A stretch of 64,000 nt of DNA, taken from assembly GCA_030141605.1 (NCBI GenBank), contig JAQGDQ010002385.1, positions 124,001 to 188,000 of the forward strand, given 5' to 3'. The translations under genes were made by a program, and so were the position numbers. This document shows, one piece after another, positions 9,893 to 19,937 of this stretch; within the stretch, counting starts at the first letter, position 1; every line of letters begins with the position of its first letter. This DNA is from Tubiluchus corallicola. Lineage: Eukaryota > Priapulida > Priapulimorpha > Priapulimorphida > Tubiluchidae. The notes beneath the pieces were generated by a model. The model did not search any database and was not told where the DNA came from. It saw nothing but the letters and a program-made list of their open reading frames with translations.

Positions 9893-11066
9893 TCACTCAG
9901 ATATCATTCCCACACACGCGAATGGTCTTTTATTAATCGATCTGGAGGCCATCGCCCATAATTGGCGTCTGCTTAACAAAAAAACAGGCGAGGCGCACTG
10001 TAGTGCCGTCGTGAAAGCAAACGCCTATGGTCTTGGTATGGAGCCTATAAGCCAACAACTCGCAAAAACAGGATGCAGAACTTTCTTTGTCGCCTTTCCA
10101 GAAGAAGGGATCGCCCTGAGAAATATCCTCCAAAAGGCAAACTACCCAACACTCCCTATCTATATTCTCTCCGGTCTATGGAAAGGCGCAGAGGAAATTT
10201 TCCAGCACTATAACCTCTCTCCCGTTCTCAATAGCATGGAAATGATCGCTCTTTGGAAAAACTACAGCCAGAAAATTCCCTTCCCACCAAACGCCGCCAT
10301 ACAAATCGATACAGGAATGAATCGCTTGGGCCTCTCTCTTCAGGAAGCAGAATCCCTCCTGAAAGAAAAGAACATCCTTAAAACATTCCCCGTGAGCCTG
10401 ATTCTTTCGCACCTCGCGTGCGCCGACGATCCCACTCATCCCCTTAACAAAAAACAATTACAGAAATTTCATAAAATCATAGAAAACACAACCCCTAAAA
10501 ATAAACAAACTCCTCTCTTTTCCCTCGCGAACTCCAGCGGAATCTTTCTAGGAAAAGAATGGCATTTCAATATGGCAAGACCTGGAATCGCCCTTTATGG
10601 CGGAAGCCCTCAAAGCAGAAAGCCTGCCCACAGCTTCTCACTAAAATCCCCCGTTCGACTCATTGCTCGAATCTTACAAATCCACACCACACGCCATAAA
10701 GAAACGGTCGGATACGGCGCGACATGGAAAAGCCTAGGCCCCCGAAAACTCGCAACCGTCGCCGCAGGATACGCAGATGGCTACCTACGCGCCCTTAGCA
10801 ATCTATCTCATATTTCCATCGCAGGGCAATGCGTCCCCGTTGTCGGAAGAGTCTCTATGGACGCCATTATCGCAGATATTACAGAAATACCAGACGCAAA
10901 ATTAGCAGGTGCTATCACAGCGGAAATACTCTCGCCAACCACGCCCCATACCATTGATAACCTCGCGCATAGCGGGCAAACAATCAGTTACGAAATCCTA
11001 ACTGCCCTTGGACAGCGATACCATAGATTTTGCTATAACGAAACAAAGGAAGCCGCCAATGATTAA
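9864..11066 (+). CDS. alr: Alanine racemase
   Basis: PLP enzyme interconverting L- and D-alanine for peptidoglycan. The PLP lysine lies in AVVKANAYGLG (Lys51 from this start), the N-terminal TIM barrel contains QIDTGMNRLGL and NMARPGIALYGG, and the C-terminal beta domain has VGYGATW with the second catalytic Tyr and VGRVSMD. An open frame extends up to 9819, but homologues start only about 10-20 residues before LLIDLEAI. I therefore choose ATG 9864; ATG 9873 is equally possible and no strong ribosome site decides. The start overlaps the dnaB 3' end by about 29 bases, and the gene end overlaps mlaE by 8 bases, indicating one transcript. Confidence 0.93.
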   Translation: MNAMKDIFINHSDIIPTHANGLLLIDLEAIAHNWRLLNKKTGEAHCSAVVKANAYGLGMEPISQQLAKTGCRTFFVAFPEEGIALRNILQKANYPTLPIYILSGLWKGAEEIFQHYNLSPVLNSMEMIALWKNYSQKIPFPPNAAIQIDTGMNRLGLSLQEAESLLKEKNILKTFPVSLILSHLACADDPTHPLNKKQLQKFHKIIENTTPKNKQTPLFSLANSSGIFLGKEWHFNMARPGIALYGGSPQSRKPAHSFSLKSPVRLIARILQIHTTRHKETVGYGATWKSLGPRKLATVAAGYADGYLRALSNLSHISIAGQCVPVVGRVSMDAIIADITEIPDAKLAGAITAEILSPTTPHTIDNLAHSGQTISYEILTALGQRYHRFCYNETKEAAND

Positions 11067-11835
11067 CTTCTTTAGACAACCTGGAAAGATGACCCTCTCC
11101 TTCCTTAGAACACTCGGGCAGCTCACAACATTCGCGTCCGTCGGACTCGCCCATACAGTCCGTCCTCCCTTTTACCTGCGAATGACAATACGACAAATGA
11201 TCGAAATTGGATTCTACTCCCTTCCCGTCGTCGGAATGACCGCCATCTTTACCGGTATGGTTCTCGCTCTCCAAAGCTATACAGGATTCGGCTCCATAGA
11301 ATCCGCCGTCGCGCAAATCGTCGTCCTCTCCATTACAAGAGAGCTCGGACCTGTCCTCGCTGGGCTTATGGTCGCAGGGAGAATCGCATCCTCAATGGCT
11401 GCAGAAATCGGAACAATGCGCGTCACAGAACAAGTCGACGCACTAACAACACTCTCCACAAACCCCATAAAATACCTCGTAACCCCCCGCATCATCGCTG
11501 GAATCATAACAATGCCGCTACTCGTCCTTGTTGCTGATATCATCGGAATACTCGGAGGATATATCGTCAGCGTCTATAAACTCGACTTCAACGCTTTAGC
11601 CTACCTGCAAAACACAAATGAATATCTTCAAGCCGCAGATATCATCTCAGGGCTCATTAAAGCCGCAATCTTCGGATTCATCATAACATTATGCGGATGT
11701 TACTACGGATTCCACTCAAGCGGCGGCGCAAAAGGCGTCGGCAACGCAACAACAAATGCTGTCGTCTCAGCATGCATCATTATACTCTGCACAAACTACC
11801 TGCTGACAGAACTCTTCTTCACCATCGGCTACTAA
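11059..11835 (+). CDS. mlaE: MlaE-type ABC transporter permease (phospholipid transport)
   Basis: Inner-membrane permease of the MlaFEDB-type importer/exporter that moves phospholipids between the membranes and keeps outer-membrane asymmetry. Features of the MlaE/Ttg2B family: IARELGPV-like SITRELGPVLAGLMVAGR, then MAAEIGTMRVTEQVDAL, followed by several hydrophobic spans. An upstream ATG at 11008 is open, but the AAAGGAAG site at 11046-11052 points to ATG 11059, giving 258 residues, the usual family length. It overlaps the alr stop by 8 bases and is followed by mlaF after 19 bases. The substrate-binding mlaD is not adjacent. Confidence 0.92.
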   Translation: MINFFRQPGKMTLSFLRTLGQLTTFASVGLAHTVRPPFYLRMTIRQMIEIGFYSLPVVGMTAIFTGMVLALQSYTGFGSIESAVAQIVVLSITRELGPVLAGLMVAGRIASSMAAEIGTMRVTEQVDALTTLSTNPIKYLVTPRIIAGIITMPLLVLVADIIGILGGYIVSVYKLDFNALAYLQNTNEYLQAADIISGLIKAAIFGFIITLCGCYYGFHSSGGAKGVGNATTNAVVSACIIILCTNYLLTELFFTIGY

Positions 11836-11854
11836 AATAATAAAGGAAAATATC

Positions 11855-12637
11855 ATGGAAATTATACCAAAAATAGCCGTCTCAGAGCTCCATAAATCCT
11901 TCGACTCAAAAATTGTCCTTGATGGATCAAGCCTCTCTGTCAATACTGGTGAATCTCTCGTTGTCATCGGCGGCTCGGGAACAGGAAAATCCGTCCTAAT
12001 CAAATGTATATTAGGAATACTAAACGCCGATAAAGGCAGCATAAAAATCGATGGAATAGAAACAACAAACTTAACAGAACAAAAACGAGAAAACATTAAT
12101 AAAAACTTCGGCATGCTCTTCCAAAGCGCCGCCCTCTTTGACAGCATGACCGTCTGGGAAAATGTCTCTTTTGGCGTCCGCGCTGAAAATAATATCTCAC
12201 GACGGCAAGCAAGAGATCTTGCAGCAGAAAAATTAGCCAGCGTCGGTATGGGAAAAGATGTCCTTGACCTCTATCCCGCAGAACTCTCTGGCGGTATGCA
12301 AAAGCGCGTCGGCTTGGCGCGCGCTATCGCCAATAACCCTAACATCATCTTCTTTGATGAGCCCACAACAGGACTCGACCCTATTATGGCCGACGTTATC
12401 AATAACCTTATCATACATGTTACACAAGAGGTCGGCGCAACAGCGCTTACAATCACACACGATATGGTCAGCGCAAAAAAAATCTCTACCCATATCGCCA
12501 TGCTCTACCAAGGAAAAATCATCTGGCACGGCCCTACAGAAGATATCGATAAAACGGAAAATCCCTTTGTTCAGCAATTCATACACGGAAAAGCCGACGG
12601 CCCAATTAAAACGCTCGAGAAAATAAATCCCCAATAA
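11855..12637 (+). CDS. mlaF: MlaF-type ABC transporter ATPase
   Basis: Cytoplasmic ATPase partner of MlaE. Its 260 residues carry Walker A GGSGTGKSVLIK, the Q-loop MLFQSAALFDSMTVWENV (typical of MlaF), the signature LSGGMQKRVGLARAIA and Walker B IIFFDEPTTGLDP, then the switch His in TITHDM. A clear AAAGGAAAA site precedes the ATG. It follows mlaE in the same operon and is the last gene of the run. mlaD, mlaC and mlaB do not follow, because the next gene is on the opposite strand. Confidence 0.94.
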   Translation: MEIIPKIAVSELHKSFDSKIVLDGSSLSVNTGESLVVIGGSGTGKSVLIKCILGILNADKGSIKIDGIETTNLTEQKRENINKNFGMLFQSAALFDSMTVWENVSFGVRAENNISRRQARDLAAEKLASVGMGKDVLDLYPAELSGGMQKRVGLARAIANNPNIIFFDEPTTGLDPIMADVINNLIIHVTQEVGATALTITHDMVSAKKISTHIAMLYQGKIIWHGPTEDIDKTENPFVQQFIHGKADGPIKTLEKINPQ

Positions 12638-12683
12638 CGACATACCAAAAATTCGCCAAAAAAGCGCTTAAATACGTCACACA

Positions 12684-15245
12684 CTAATTCTCTTTCTGGC
12701 CATATAAACATTTAGGTAAATGTTTCTCTTCTTCCTCTTCCGAAAGAGCCGTCGCTTGCTCTCCGCTCGTCTTGTGGAAATCAACAAAATCCCGTACACC
12801 CTTCGCCATACAATAAAGTTTCTCTTTAACTAACGCGTTAATCGTACCTGAAGGGTAATTCCCATCCTTATCAACCTCCCCAGCTTCCACACCCGTCAAC
12901 AATTCTATTCCCTCATCAATTGTCGAAACTGCCCATACGGAGAATTTTCCCTCCCAGACAGCCTCTACAACATCGTGGCGCAACATTAAGTGGTGGCAAT
13001 TCGCTTTCGGAATAAGAACAGCATGCTTCCCATCCAATGTCCTTGATTTACAAACATCAAAAAATCCCTCTATCTTTTCATTAACGCCTCCAATTGCCTG
13101 CACACGACCATGCTGATCCACAGAACCCGTCACAGCGAAAGACTGATTGATCGGTGTAGACGATAAAGCCGACAACAAAGCATAAAGCTCCGCCGACGAG
13201 GCACTATCGCCATCAACATACCCATAAGACTGCTCAAACGTTAAACTCGCCGATAAAGCCAAAGGAAAATCCGCGGCATACCGACTCGCCAAAAAAGACG
13301 ATAAAATTAAAACTCCTTTCGAATGCAAGGCACCTCCAAGCTTAACTTCCCTCTCAATATCAATAATACTTCCCTTACCGGGACGAATTGTACAACTAAT
13401 CCGATTCGGCTGGCCAAACGCAAACTGATCCGTCTGCAAAACAGAAAGACCGTTAATCTGGCCAACGCGATCCCCCTCCGTCTCAATAACGAGAACATCA
13501 CGGCGTATCTCTTCCTGAATCAACTCACGAATACGATCAAAGCGATAGATCTTCGTACTAATCGCACGTTGAATATCATCCGCAACAACGCAATCATGAC
13601 CCTTCTCTTTCGCTAAAAAACTCGCCTCACGAATAAGATCAGCAAGATTTCTCATATGCGCTGTCAACTTTTCTGAATCATCCGCTAAACGAGACCCATA
13701 TTCAACAACACGCGCCACAGCGCCACGATTCAAAGGGAGTAATCCCTCCTGCTGAGTCACTGTCGCAAGAAAACGTGCATACAAATTACTATTCCTTTTA
13801 TCACGACGCATATGGCTGTCAAAATCCGCAACCACTTTAAAATGTTCCCGAAAATCAGGATCATATAACGATAGTGCACGATATGTCATACGATCTCCCA
13901 AAAGAATCACCTTAAAATGCGCAGGAATCGACTCCGGATCAAGCGTAACTGTATTACTTAAACCCATAATCTCAGACGGCGCCTCTATACGAATACGATC
14001 AGAATCCAAAACACGCTTCAAATTCTCCCAGGACCAAGGCTGCAATAAAAGCTTCCGGGCATCAATCACAAGATATCCTCCATTGGCTTTATGAAAAGCA
14101 CCCGGCTTAATAAGTGTAAAATCCGTTATTAAAGATCCATAAAAAGAAAGATGCTCGATACGACCAACAAGATTACTTAAGCTCGGAAAATCCTCAAAAA
14201 TAACCGGTGCGCCCAAAGCATGATCCTCACCACAAACATCAGAATCATCCGCCGATTCGCCCTCCTTAAAATAGCAGCTGTTATCAACAAAAAGATTCAC
14301 CTGATAACGACGCAACGGTGGAATCTCAACAGAATGCTCCACAGGTAAAACTGGCTTTTGCGCCTCCGCAGAAGGATCAGGAGGCAAAAAATCAGAAATG
14401 TTATTGAGAATATCCGCTCGAACATCCTCCAAATAATTCAAAATATTCTCATGATGCAACCATTTCTTACTGATATCCCCTAAAACACTGTTGATAACAC
14501 GACCTGTCGCATCTTGCTCCAGATGATGATGTTTCTCACGACGTTCCCGATCCCACGCAGGGATATGATCAAAAATCGACTTTAGCTCCTGCTCATACAC
14601 AGAAACCTTCTCATGAAATAACGTCTTCTCATCATCTGAAAATTTCTCAAATTCTTCTGGAGCAATCGGTGTATGGTCCTCCTTCTTCATCGGCGCGAAA
14701 GCAAAACCCGTCGACGTCCTAACAAGCATCACATCGTCCTTCTGAGCCTTCTTTTGAAGAGCTGAAAGCGCATGCTCCTGGCGCTGCTGAAAAATACGCT
14801 CAATCGAAGCATGCTGGCTGCGAAACTCCTCACTTTCAAATAAAGCGGGAATAACGCTCTGAAGTTCCTTGATCAAAAAAGACATATCTTGACGTAAACG
14901 AGCGCCCAACCCGGCTGGAAGCGATAAAGCCTTTGGATGGTAGGAATCTGAAAAATTATAAACATAACACCAATCCGGCGGAACCTCCTCCTGAGAAGCC
15001 TTATTCTGTAAATAGCGCATAATTAAACTATGTTTTCCAACGCCAATAGGACCAACAGCAAACAAATTATAGCCCGTATATTCCATATTCATCGCAAAAT
15101 TTACCGCCTTAACAGCACGTTCCTGACCTATAATCTCACTTAAAACATCAAGTTCTTCCGTTGTCTCAAAAGAAAAATCTTCCGGATCACACGTGCTATA
15201 AAGCTGCTCTGCCGAAATCGGTAAAAGAGGAGATTTTTTCCGCAT
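12684..15245 (-). CDS. Lon-family ATP-dependent protease (LonB/YcbZ-like)
   Basis: An 853-residue AAA+ protease with a C-terminal Lon proteolytic domain, of the family containing E. coli YcbZ and clostridial LonB-like proteins rather than housekeeping Lon, since the N-terminal LON substrate domain is absent. Walker A is GPIGVGKHS near residue 67. A long helical insertion (about residues 130-300) follows. The catalytic dyad is visible as Ser681 in VDGDSASSAEL and Lys724 in GGVNEKIEGFF, with the 43-residue spacing of Lon. The last 60 residues are acidic and probably flexible. It lies 35 bases downstream of the alpha/beta hydrolase gene and is probably co-transcribed with it. Confidence 0.9.
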   Translation of the reverse strand: MRKKSPLLPISAEQLYSTCDPEDFSFETTEELDVLSEIIGQERAVKAVNFAMNMEYTGYNLFAVGPIGVGKHSLIMRYLQNKASQEEVPPDWCYVYNFSDSYHPKALSLPAGLGARLRQDMSFLIKELQSVIPALFESEEFRSQHASIERIFQQRQEHALSALQKKAQKDDVMLVRTSTGFAFAPMKKEDHTPIAPEEFEKFSDDEKTLFHEKVSVYEQELKSIFDHIPAWDRERREKHHHLEQDATGRVINSVLGDISKKWLHHENILNYLEDVRADILNNISDFLPPDPSAEAQKPVLPVEHSVEIPPLRRYQVNLFVDNSCYFKEGESADDSDVCGEDHALGAPVIFEDFPSLSNLVGRIEHLSFYGSLITDFTLIKPGAFHKANGGYLVIDARKLLLQPWSWENLKRVLDSDRIRIEAPSEIMGLSNTVTLDPESIPAHFKVILLGDRMTYRALSLYDPDFREHFKVVADFDSHMRRDKRNSNLYARFLATVTQQEGLLPLNRGAVARVVEYGSRLADDSEKLTAHMRNLADLIREASFLAKEKGHDCVVADDIQRAISTKIYRFDRIRELIQEEIRRDVLVIETEGDRVGQINGLSVLQTDQFAFGQPNRISCTIRPGKGSIIDIEREVKLGGALHSKGVLILSSFLASRYAADFPLALSASLTFEQSYGYVDGDSASSAELYALLSALSSTPINQSFAVTGSVDQHGRVQAIGGVNEKIEGFFDVCKSRTLDGKHAVLIPKANCHHLMLRHDVVEAVWEGKFSVWAVSTIDEGIELLTGVEAGEVDKDGNYPSGTINALVKEKLYCMAKGVRDFVDFHKTSGEQATALSEEEEEKHLPKCLYGQKEN

Positions 15246-15280
15246 AAAACTACCACCCTTTCAAAATTTCTCGCCTTTAA

Positions 15281-16048
15281 TCAACTCTCGCGAGACCTCC
15301 AAATCGCCCTTTGCAAGACTAACTCCAGCAGAGAAAGATCATTTGGACGCGATAAAAGATGATCCCCATCCTTAATTAAAGAAACTTCAACATTATCCCC
15401 TTTAATACGCTCCGCTATCGATAAGGAAACAGAATAAGGCACATCTCTATCGCACATACCATGCAAAAGATATACCGGTATACACAAATCAATCTGACTT
15501 TTTAATAGCAAATGATTTCGACTCTCCTCAATAAAACGTCGCGTTATGGGAAAAGGCGTTTCAAAACCATCATTAAACGATAAAAAAACAATCCCTTCCT
15601 GAATGAGTTTTTTCTTGGCGCTCTCCGTTAAACTCTCATAAATACTCTCGGAAAAATCTGGTGCCGCCGCAAGCCCTACGAAAGAAACAACGCGACTCGG
15701 GCGATTAAGCGCGCATAACAAAGACAACCATCCTCCCATACTCGAGCCCACTAAAATAAGAGGACCCGACGTTAACTCATCAATCACCGCTAAAGAATCC
15801 TCTAACCAATCCCCAAGCGATCCATCCAAGAAATCACTTGATGATTGGCCATGGCCACGACAATCAAACCTGACAAATCCTAAGCCAGCCTTTCGACAAT
15901 AACGCTCTAGCGTCAATGCCTTCTCGCCCTCCATATCCGAGCTATAACCATGCAAAAAAATAACCGTTAAACCTTCCCCTTTAATGCGATGATACGCTAT
16001 CTTCGCTCCATAAGTGGTCTGCAAAAATTCACAAGGCTTGTTTTCCAT
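15281..16048 (-). CDS. Alpha/beta hydrolase, ABHD10-like
   Basis: A 255-residue serine hydrolase. The oxyanion region is FLHGYSSDMEG, the nucleophile elbow is GSSMGG with Ser103, the acid is Asp199 in HGMCDRDVP and the base is His229 in DGDHLLSRP. The HGYSSDMEG and GSSMGG pattern matches the ABHD10-like group of alphaproteobacteria and mitochondria, whose mitochondrial member is a depalmitoylase and carboxyl esterase. The substrate here is unknown. It is first in a two-gene unit with the Lon-type protease and diverges from the glycosyltransferase gene. Confidence 0.85.
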   Translation of the reverse strand: MENKPCEFLQTTYGAKIAYHRIKGEGLTVIFLHGYSSDMEGEKALTLERYCRKAGLGFVRFDCRGHGQSSSDFLDGSLGDWLEDSLAVIDELTSGPLILVGSSMGGWLSLLCALNRPSRVVSFVGLAAAPDFSESIYESLTESAKKKLIQEGIVFLSFNDGFETPFPITRRFIEESRNHLLLKSQIDLCIPVYLLHGMCDRDVPYSVSLSIAERIKGDNVEVSLIKDGDHLLSRPNDLSLLELVLQRAIWRSRES

Positions 16049-16136
16049 CGACTTTCTCCTTTTATTTACTGAGCAACTCCTGTATATTCATGTATATTTA
16101 ATAGTAATGTGAAAGCTAAAAACGATCAATGCGAAA

Positions 16137-17294
16137 ATGTATCCTGAAACAATGACAATTCTGCAGATTCTTCCTTCCCTTGACGCAAAAGGAGGAGGGG
16201 TAGAACGCGGAACGCTCGAAATCACACACGCCCTCGCACAACAAGGTCATAACGCCCTTGTCGCCTCTTACGGAGGATCCTTTGTATCCGAAATAATACA
16301 GGCAGGCGGAAAACATTTCCAACTTCCCCTTCACAGCAAAAACCCATGGATAATCTATAAAAACATCACCCGAGTAAAGACTCTCATCAGCCAAAATAAA
16401 CCTCATCTGATTCATGTCCGATCCAGAGCACCCGCATGGAGCGCATACTACGCCGCAAGACAAACTAAAACACCCATGATATCAACTTTCCATGGCGCAT
16501 ACTCCTGTCAAAACGCCGCTAAAAAATACTATAATAGCATCATGACAAAAGGGCAGGTGACAATCGCGATCTCACATTTCATCGCCTCTCACCTAAAAAC
16601 AATCTATAACGTACCGGAAAACGCCATCAGAATTATTCCTCGATGCGCCGATCTAAAACGATTCAACATAGACAACATACCCCAAAAACGACTCAAAACC
16701 TTGCGGCAGCAATGGAAACTAACACAGCCATGGCCAATTCTCCTTCTGCCAGCGCGCCTAACATCATGGAAAGGCCATAAACTCCTTATCGACGCTCTAG
16801 CAAAACGAGACAATAAGAATTTCTACTGTATTTTCGCTGGCGATAGCCAAGGGCGGGAGACCTATACTAAAGAGCTGCAAAATATCATCAAAAATTACAA
16901 CTTGCAAAACCAAATATATCTCACAGGATATTGCAGCGATATACCCGCCGCCTGTAAGCTCGCCGATGTCGTCATTGTCCCTTCCACAAAACCCGAAGCT
17001 TTTGGAAGAACCGCCGTAGAAGCCCAAGCTGTCGGAACACCTGTTATCGCCTCTAATCACGGCGGAACAAAAGAAACTGTCCTCCATAAACAAACAGGAT
17101 GGCTGTTTCAACCTGGAAACGCACACGAACTTTTTCTCGCTATCGAGCAAGCCCTCAGCATAACAGAGCAGGAAAAAACACAAATGAAAAATCAATGCAT
17201 CGATCATATTGAAAAAAATTTCTCCTGCAAAAATATGTGCAAAAAAACGCTCGCCGTTTACAGAGAAATAATAAAAAACTCAACGCATTCATAA
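16137..17294 (+). CDS. Family 4 glycosyltransferase
   Basis: GT-B retaining glycosyltransferase of 385 residues. The N-terminal acceptor domain starts ILQILPSLDAKGGGVERGT, a loop typical of GT4 enzymes. The donor domain contains LLPARLTSWKGH, FAGDSQG and the E-x7-E motif in KPEAFGRTAVEAQAVGTPVI. Such enzymes add sugars to lipopolysaccharide or other envelope glycans; donor and acceptor cannot be told from sequence. It is a single gene between divergent promoters and thrS. Start ATG 16137 has a weak ribosome site; ATG 16155 is an alternative. Confidence 0.85.
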   Translation: MYPETMTILQILPSLDAKGGGVERGTLEITHALAQQGHNALVASYGGSFVSEIIQAGGKHFQLPLHSKNPWIIYKNITRVKTLISQNKPHLIHVRSRAPAWSAYYAARQTKTPMISTFHGAYSCQNAAKKYYNSIMTKGQVTIAISHFIASHLKTIYNVPENAIRIIPRCADLKRFNIDNIPQKRLKTLRQQWKLTQPWPILLLPARLTSWKGHKLLIDALAKRDNKNFYCIFAGDSQGRETYTKELQNIIKNYNLQNQIYLTGYCSDIPAACKLADVVIVPSTKPEAFGRTAVEAQAVGTPVIASNHGGTKETVLHKQTGWLFQPGNAHELFLAIEQALSITEQEKTQMKNQCIDHIEKNFSCKNMCKKTLAVYREIIKNSTHS

Positions 17295-17371
17295 AAAACT
17301 TGACAGAAAAAAGAAGTCAAATAAAACTTACAATATAGAATATAAACTATAAATATACTTGAGAGAATAAA

Positions 17372-19300
17372 ATGGTTGCTATTTCATTACCAGACGGAAG
17401 TCAACTTATCTTTGACTCCCCACCACAAGGGATTGATATCGCTCAGAGAATCAGCCCATCCCTAGCCAAGAATGTCGTCGCTATACGCATCGATAATATT
17501 CTTTGTGATCTAACACAAAAAATCACACAAGACGCAACCATCACCTTAATTACACGTAAAGACACAGAAATCGCCCTTGAAATTCTTCGGCACAGCACCG
17601 CTCACCTTATGGCTCAGGCTGTCAAAGAGCTCTTTCCTGATACACAAGTGGCCATCGGGCCCGCTATCGAAGATGGTTTCTATTATGACTTTTCCCCTAA
17701 AAATCCCTTCACACCCGAAAATCTTGCCGATATCGAAGAGCGCATGCGGGAAATCGTCGCACGAAAAGAAACCATAACACAGCATATCTGGAGCCGAAAA
17801 GACGCCATTGACTTCTTCCAAAAACAAAATGAGTTTTACAAAGTCGAACTCATTAACGACCTTCCTGAAGAAGACAATATCACCATCTACCAGCAAGGCG
17901 GTTTCATTGATCTCTGTCGTGGTCCTCATATGCCACATACAGGATATATTGGAACCTCTTTTAAACTGATGAGCGTTGCCGGCGCATACTGGAGAGGCGA
18001 CTCCAACCGGGAAATGCTACAACGCATCTATGGAACAGCCTGGTTTGATAAGAAAAGCTTGGATATTTACTTATACAGAATCGAAGAGGCAGAACGGCGA
18101 GATCACCGGAAAATCGGAAAAAACATGGGACTCTTCCACCTGCAGGATGTCGCCGCAGGATCTGTCTTCTGGCACGATAAAGGATGGAGGCTCTATCGTA
18201 TTGTCCAAAATTACGTGCGCGATAAACTCGAAAAAGCAGACTATATGGAAGTCAATACACCCAAGCTCGTTAATAAACTTCTTTGGGAACAATCTGGCCA
18301 CTGGGAAAAATTCCGCGAAAATATGTTTATCGCAACAAGCGAGCATGATGAACATACACTCGCCCTTAAACCCATGAACTGCCCCTGTCATGTTCAGATT
18401 TTCAAGCAAGGTTTGAAAAGCTATCGAAACCTACCTCTGCGTATGGCGGAATTCGGCAGCTGCTTCCGAAACGAACCCTCAGGCGCTCTCCACGGACTCA
18501 TGCGCGTACGAAGCTTCACGCAAGATGACGCTCATATCTTCTGCACAGAAGAGCAAATCGTCTCAGAAACAAAAGCTTTCTGCGATCTGCTTTTAAAGAT
18601 CTATAGCGATTTCGGATTCAATGATGTCATTGTTAAATTCTCAGACCGACCCGAAAAACGCGCCGGAGACGATCATACATGGGATAAAGCCGAAAGCGCT
18701 CTCTTGGAAGCCGTGCAAAAAACAAACCTGGATATTATAACAAACCCCGGAGAAGGCGCGTTCTATGGCCCTAAGCTTGAATTTGTCCTGAAAGACGCCA
18801 TCGGAAGAGATTGGCAACTCGGAACATTCCAGGTCGACTTCGTCCTACCGGAAAGACTCAACGCAAGCTACACCGGAGCAGATGGCGAAAAGTACCGCCC
18901 CGTTATGCTCCATCGTGCCATATTGGGATCCTTTGAGCGCTTCATCGGCATACTCATTGAGCATTACGCCGGAAACCTTCCTCCATGGCTCGCGCCTACA
19001 CAAGCCGTCGTGGCGACAATTACACGGGAATCAGAATCCTGGGCCACAAAAGTAACGCAGCTTCTTAAAAAACAAGGCATCAGAGTTGAAACAGACTTGC
19101 GTAACGAGAAAATCAACTATAAAGTACGAGAATATAGTTTGGCTAAAATTCCTTTCATCCTCGCTATCGGGAAAAAAGAAATGAACGAGAAAACCGTCAC
19201 TATTCGGCAACTCGGCAGCAAAGGACAAACCACTCTTGGAATAGAAGAGGCAATCGCTTTCCTGACAAAAGAAGCTCGTTCCCCTTCAGACAAGACATAA
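17372..19300 (+). CDS. thrS: Threonyl-tRNA synthetase
   Basis: Class II aminoacyl-tRNA synthetase charging tRNA-Thr. The 642 residues contain the N-terminal TGS domain (about 1-65), the editing domain with [11 protein letters not shown], then the catalytic core with [11 protein letters not shown] (zinc Cys), [16 protein letters not shown] (motif 2) and [16 protein letters not shown] (motif 3), and the anticodon-binding domain (about 540-640). Full length and intact. A GAGAGAA ribosome site precedes the ATG. infC follows after 67 bases, the classical thrS-infC arrangement; rpmI and rplT do not follow here. Confidence 0.97.
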   Translation: MVAISLPDGSQLIFDSPPQGIDIAQRISPSLAKNVVAIRIDNILCDLTQKITQDATITLITRKDTEIALEILRHSTAHLMAQAVKELFPDTQVAIGPAIEDGFYYDFSPKNPFTPENLADIEERMREIVARKETITQHIWSRKDAIDFFQKQNEFYKVELINDLPEEDNITIYQQGGFIDLCRGPHMPHTGYIGTSFKLMSVAGAYWRGDSNREMLQRIYGTAWFDKKSLDIYLYRIEEAERRDHRKIGKNMGLFHLQDVAAGSVFWHDKGWRLYRIVQNYVRDKLEKADYMEVNTPKLVNKLLWEQSGHWEKFRENMFIATSEHDEHTLALKPMNCPCHVQIFKQGLKSYRNLPLRMAEFGSCFRNEPSGALHGLMRVRSFTQDDAHIFCTEEQIVSETKAFCDLLLKIYSDFGFNDVIVKFSDRPEKRAGDDHTWDKAESALLEAVQKTNLDIITNPGEGAFYGPKLEFVLKDAIGRDWQLGTFQVDFVLPERLNASYTGADGEKYRPVMLHRAILGSFERFIGILIEHYAGNLPPWLAPTQAVVATITRESESWATKVTQLLKKQGIRVETDLRNEKINYKVREYSLAKIPFILAIGKKEMNEKTVTIRQLGSKGQTTLGIEEAIAFLTKEARSPSDKT

Positions 19301-19367
19301 AAAGAGAATTAAAGCCGCTACACACTAGAATTGTAACTAACTGAAAGAAAATTTATGGAGGTCCGCT

Positions 19368-19913
19368 ATAGTACGCCAACCCTTTAAAAAAGATACTGAT
19401 GACCAAGGACTCAGCATCAACGAAAATATAAAAGCAAAAGAAATCAGACTCGTGGACGCCGACGGAAATATGGTCGGCATTGTTCCTTTACAAGAAGGGC
19501 TGGAAAGAGCCTATGATAAAAATCTAGACCTTATGGTCATCTCTCCAGACGCTGATCCACCTGTCTGTAAGATCCTGGACTATGGTAAATATAAATACCA
19601 CCAGCAAAAAAAACGAAGCGAAGCACGGAAAAAACAAAAAACAATCGATGTTAAAGAAATCAAAATGCGCCCAAGCATTGATACACACGATTACGACGTC
19701 AAGCTTAAAGCCATACGCCGATTCCTTGAGGAAGGAAATAAAGTCCGTGTAACAATCCGATTCCGAGGAAGAGAAATCGCACACGATAATCTGGGAAGAG
19801 AAGTTCTCGAACGTATCTGTAGCGATATCGATTCGGAGTTGATGCGCGTCGAATCCCCTCCGAAAATCGAAGGGAGAACAATGGGAATGCTTCTAGGCCC
19901 CTCAACTTCTTAA
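19368..19913 (+). CDS. infC: Translation initiation factor IF-3, apparent AUA start codon
   Basis: IF-3 binds the 30S subunit, prevents premature 50S joining and checks the start codon. The 181-residue frame has the N-terminal domain (INENIKAKEIRLVDADGNMV), the linker DPPVCKILDYGKYKYHQQKK and the C-terminal domain (KEIKMRPSIDTHDYDVKLK, then EGRTMGMLLGP). The only canonical start, GTG at 19452, would delete the conserved N-terminal segment. A perfect GGAGGT at 19357-19362 sits five bases before an in-frame ATA at 19368-19370. The nearby ATG 19354 is out of frame. Rare start codons (AUU, AUC, AUA) are known in infC and allow autoregulation, so I take ATA as the start. Confidence 0.9.
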   Translation: MVRQPFKKDTDDQGLSINENIKAKEIRLVDADGNMVGIVPLQEGLERAYDKNLDLMVISPDADPPVCKILDYGKYKYHQQKKRSEARKKQKTIDVKEIKMRPSIDTHDYDVKLKAIRRFLEEGNKVRVTIRFRGREIAHDNLGREVLERICSDIDSELMRVESPPKIEGRTMGMLLGPSTS

Positions 19914-19937
19914 AAATATAAATAAAATCTCATATAC

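Noticed and set aside
17300-17334. TTGACA and TACAAT before thrS as a promoter
   Set aside because: The two hexamers are 23 bases apart, outside the working range of sigma70 promoters.
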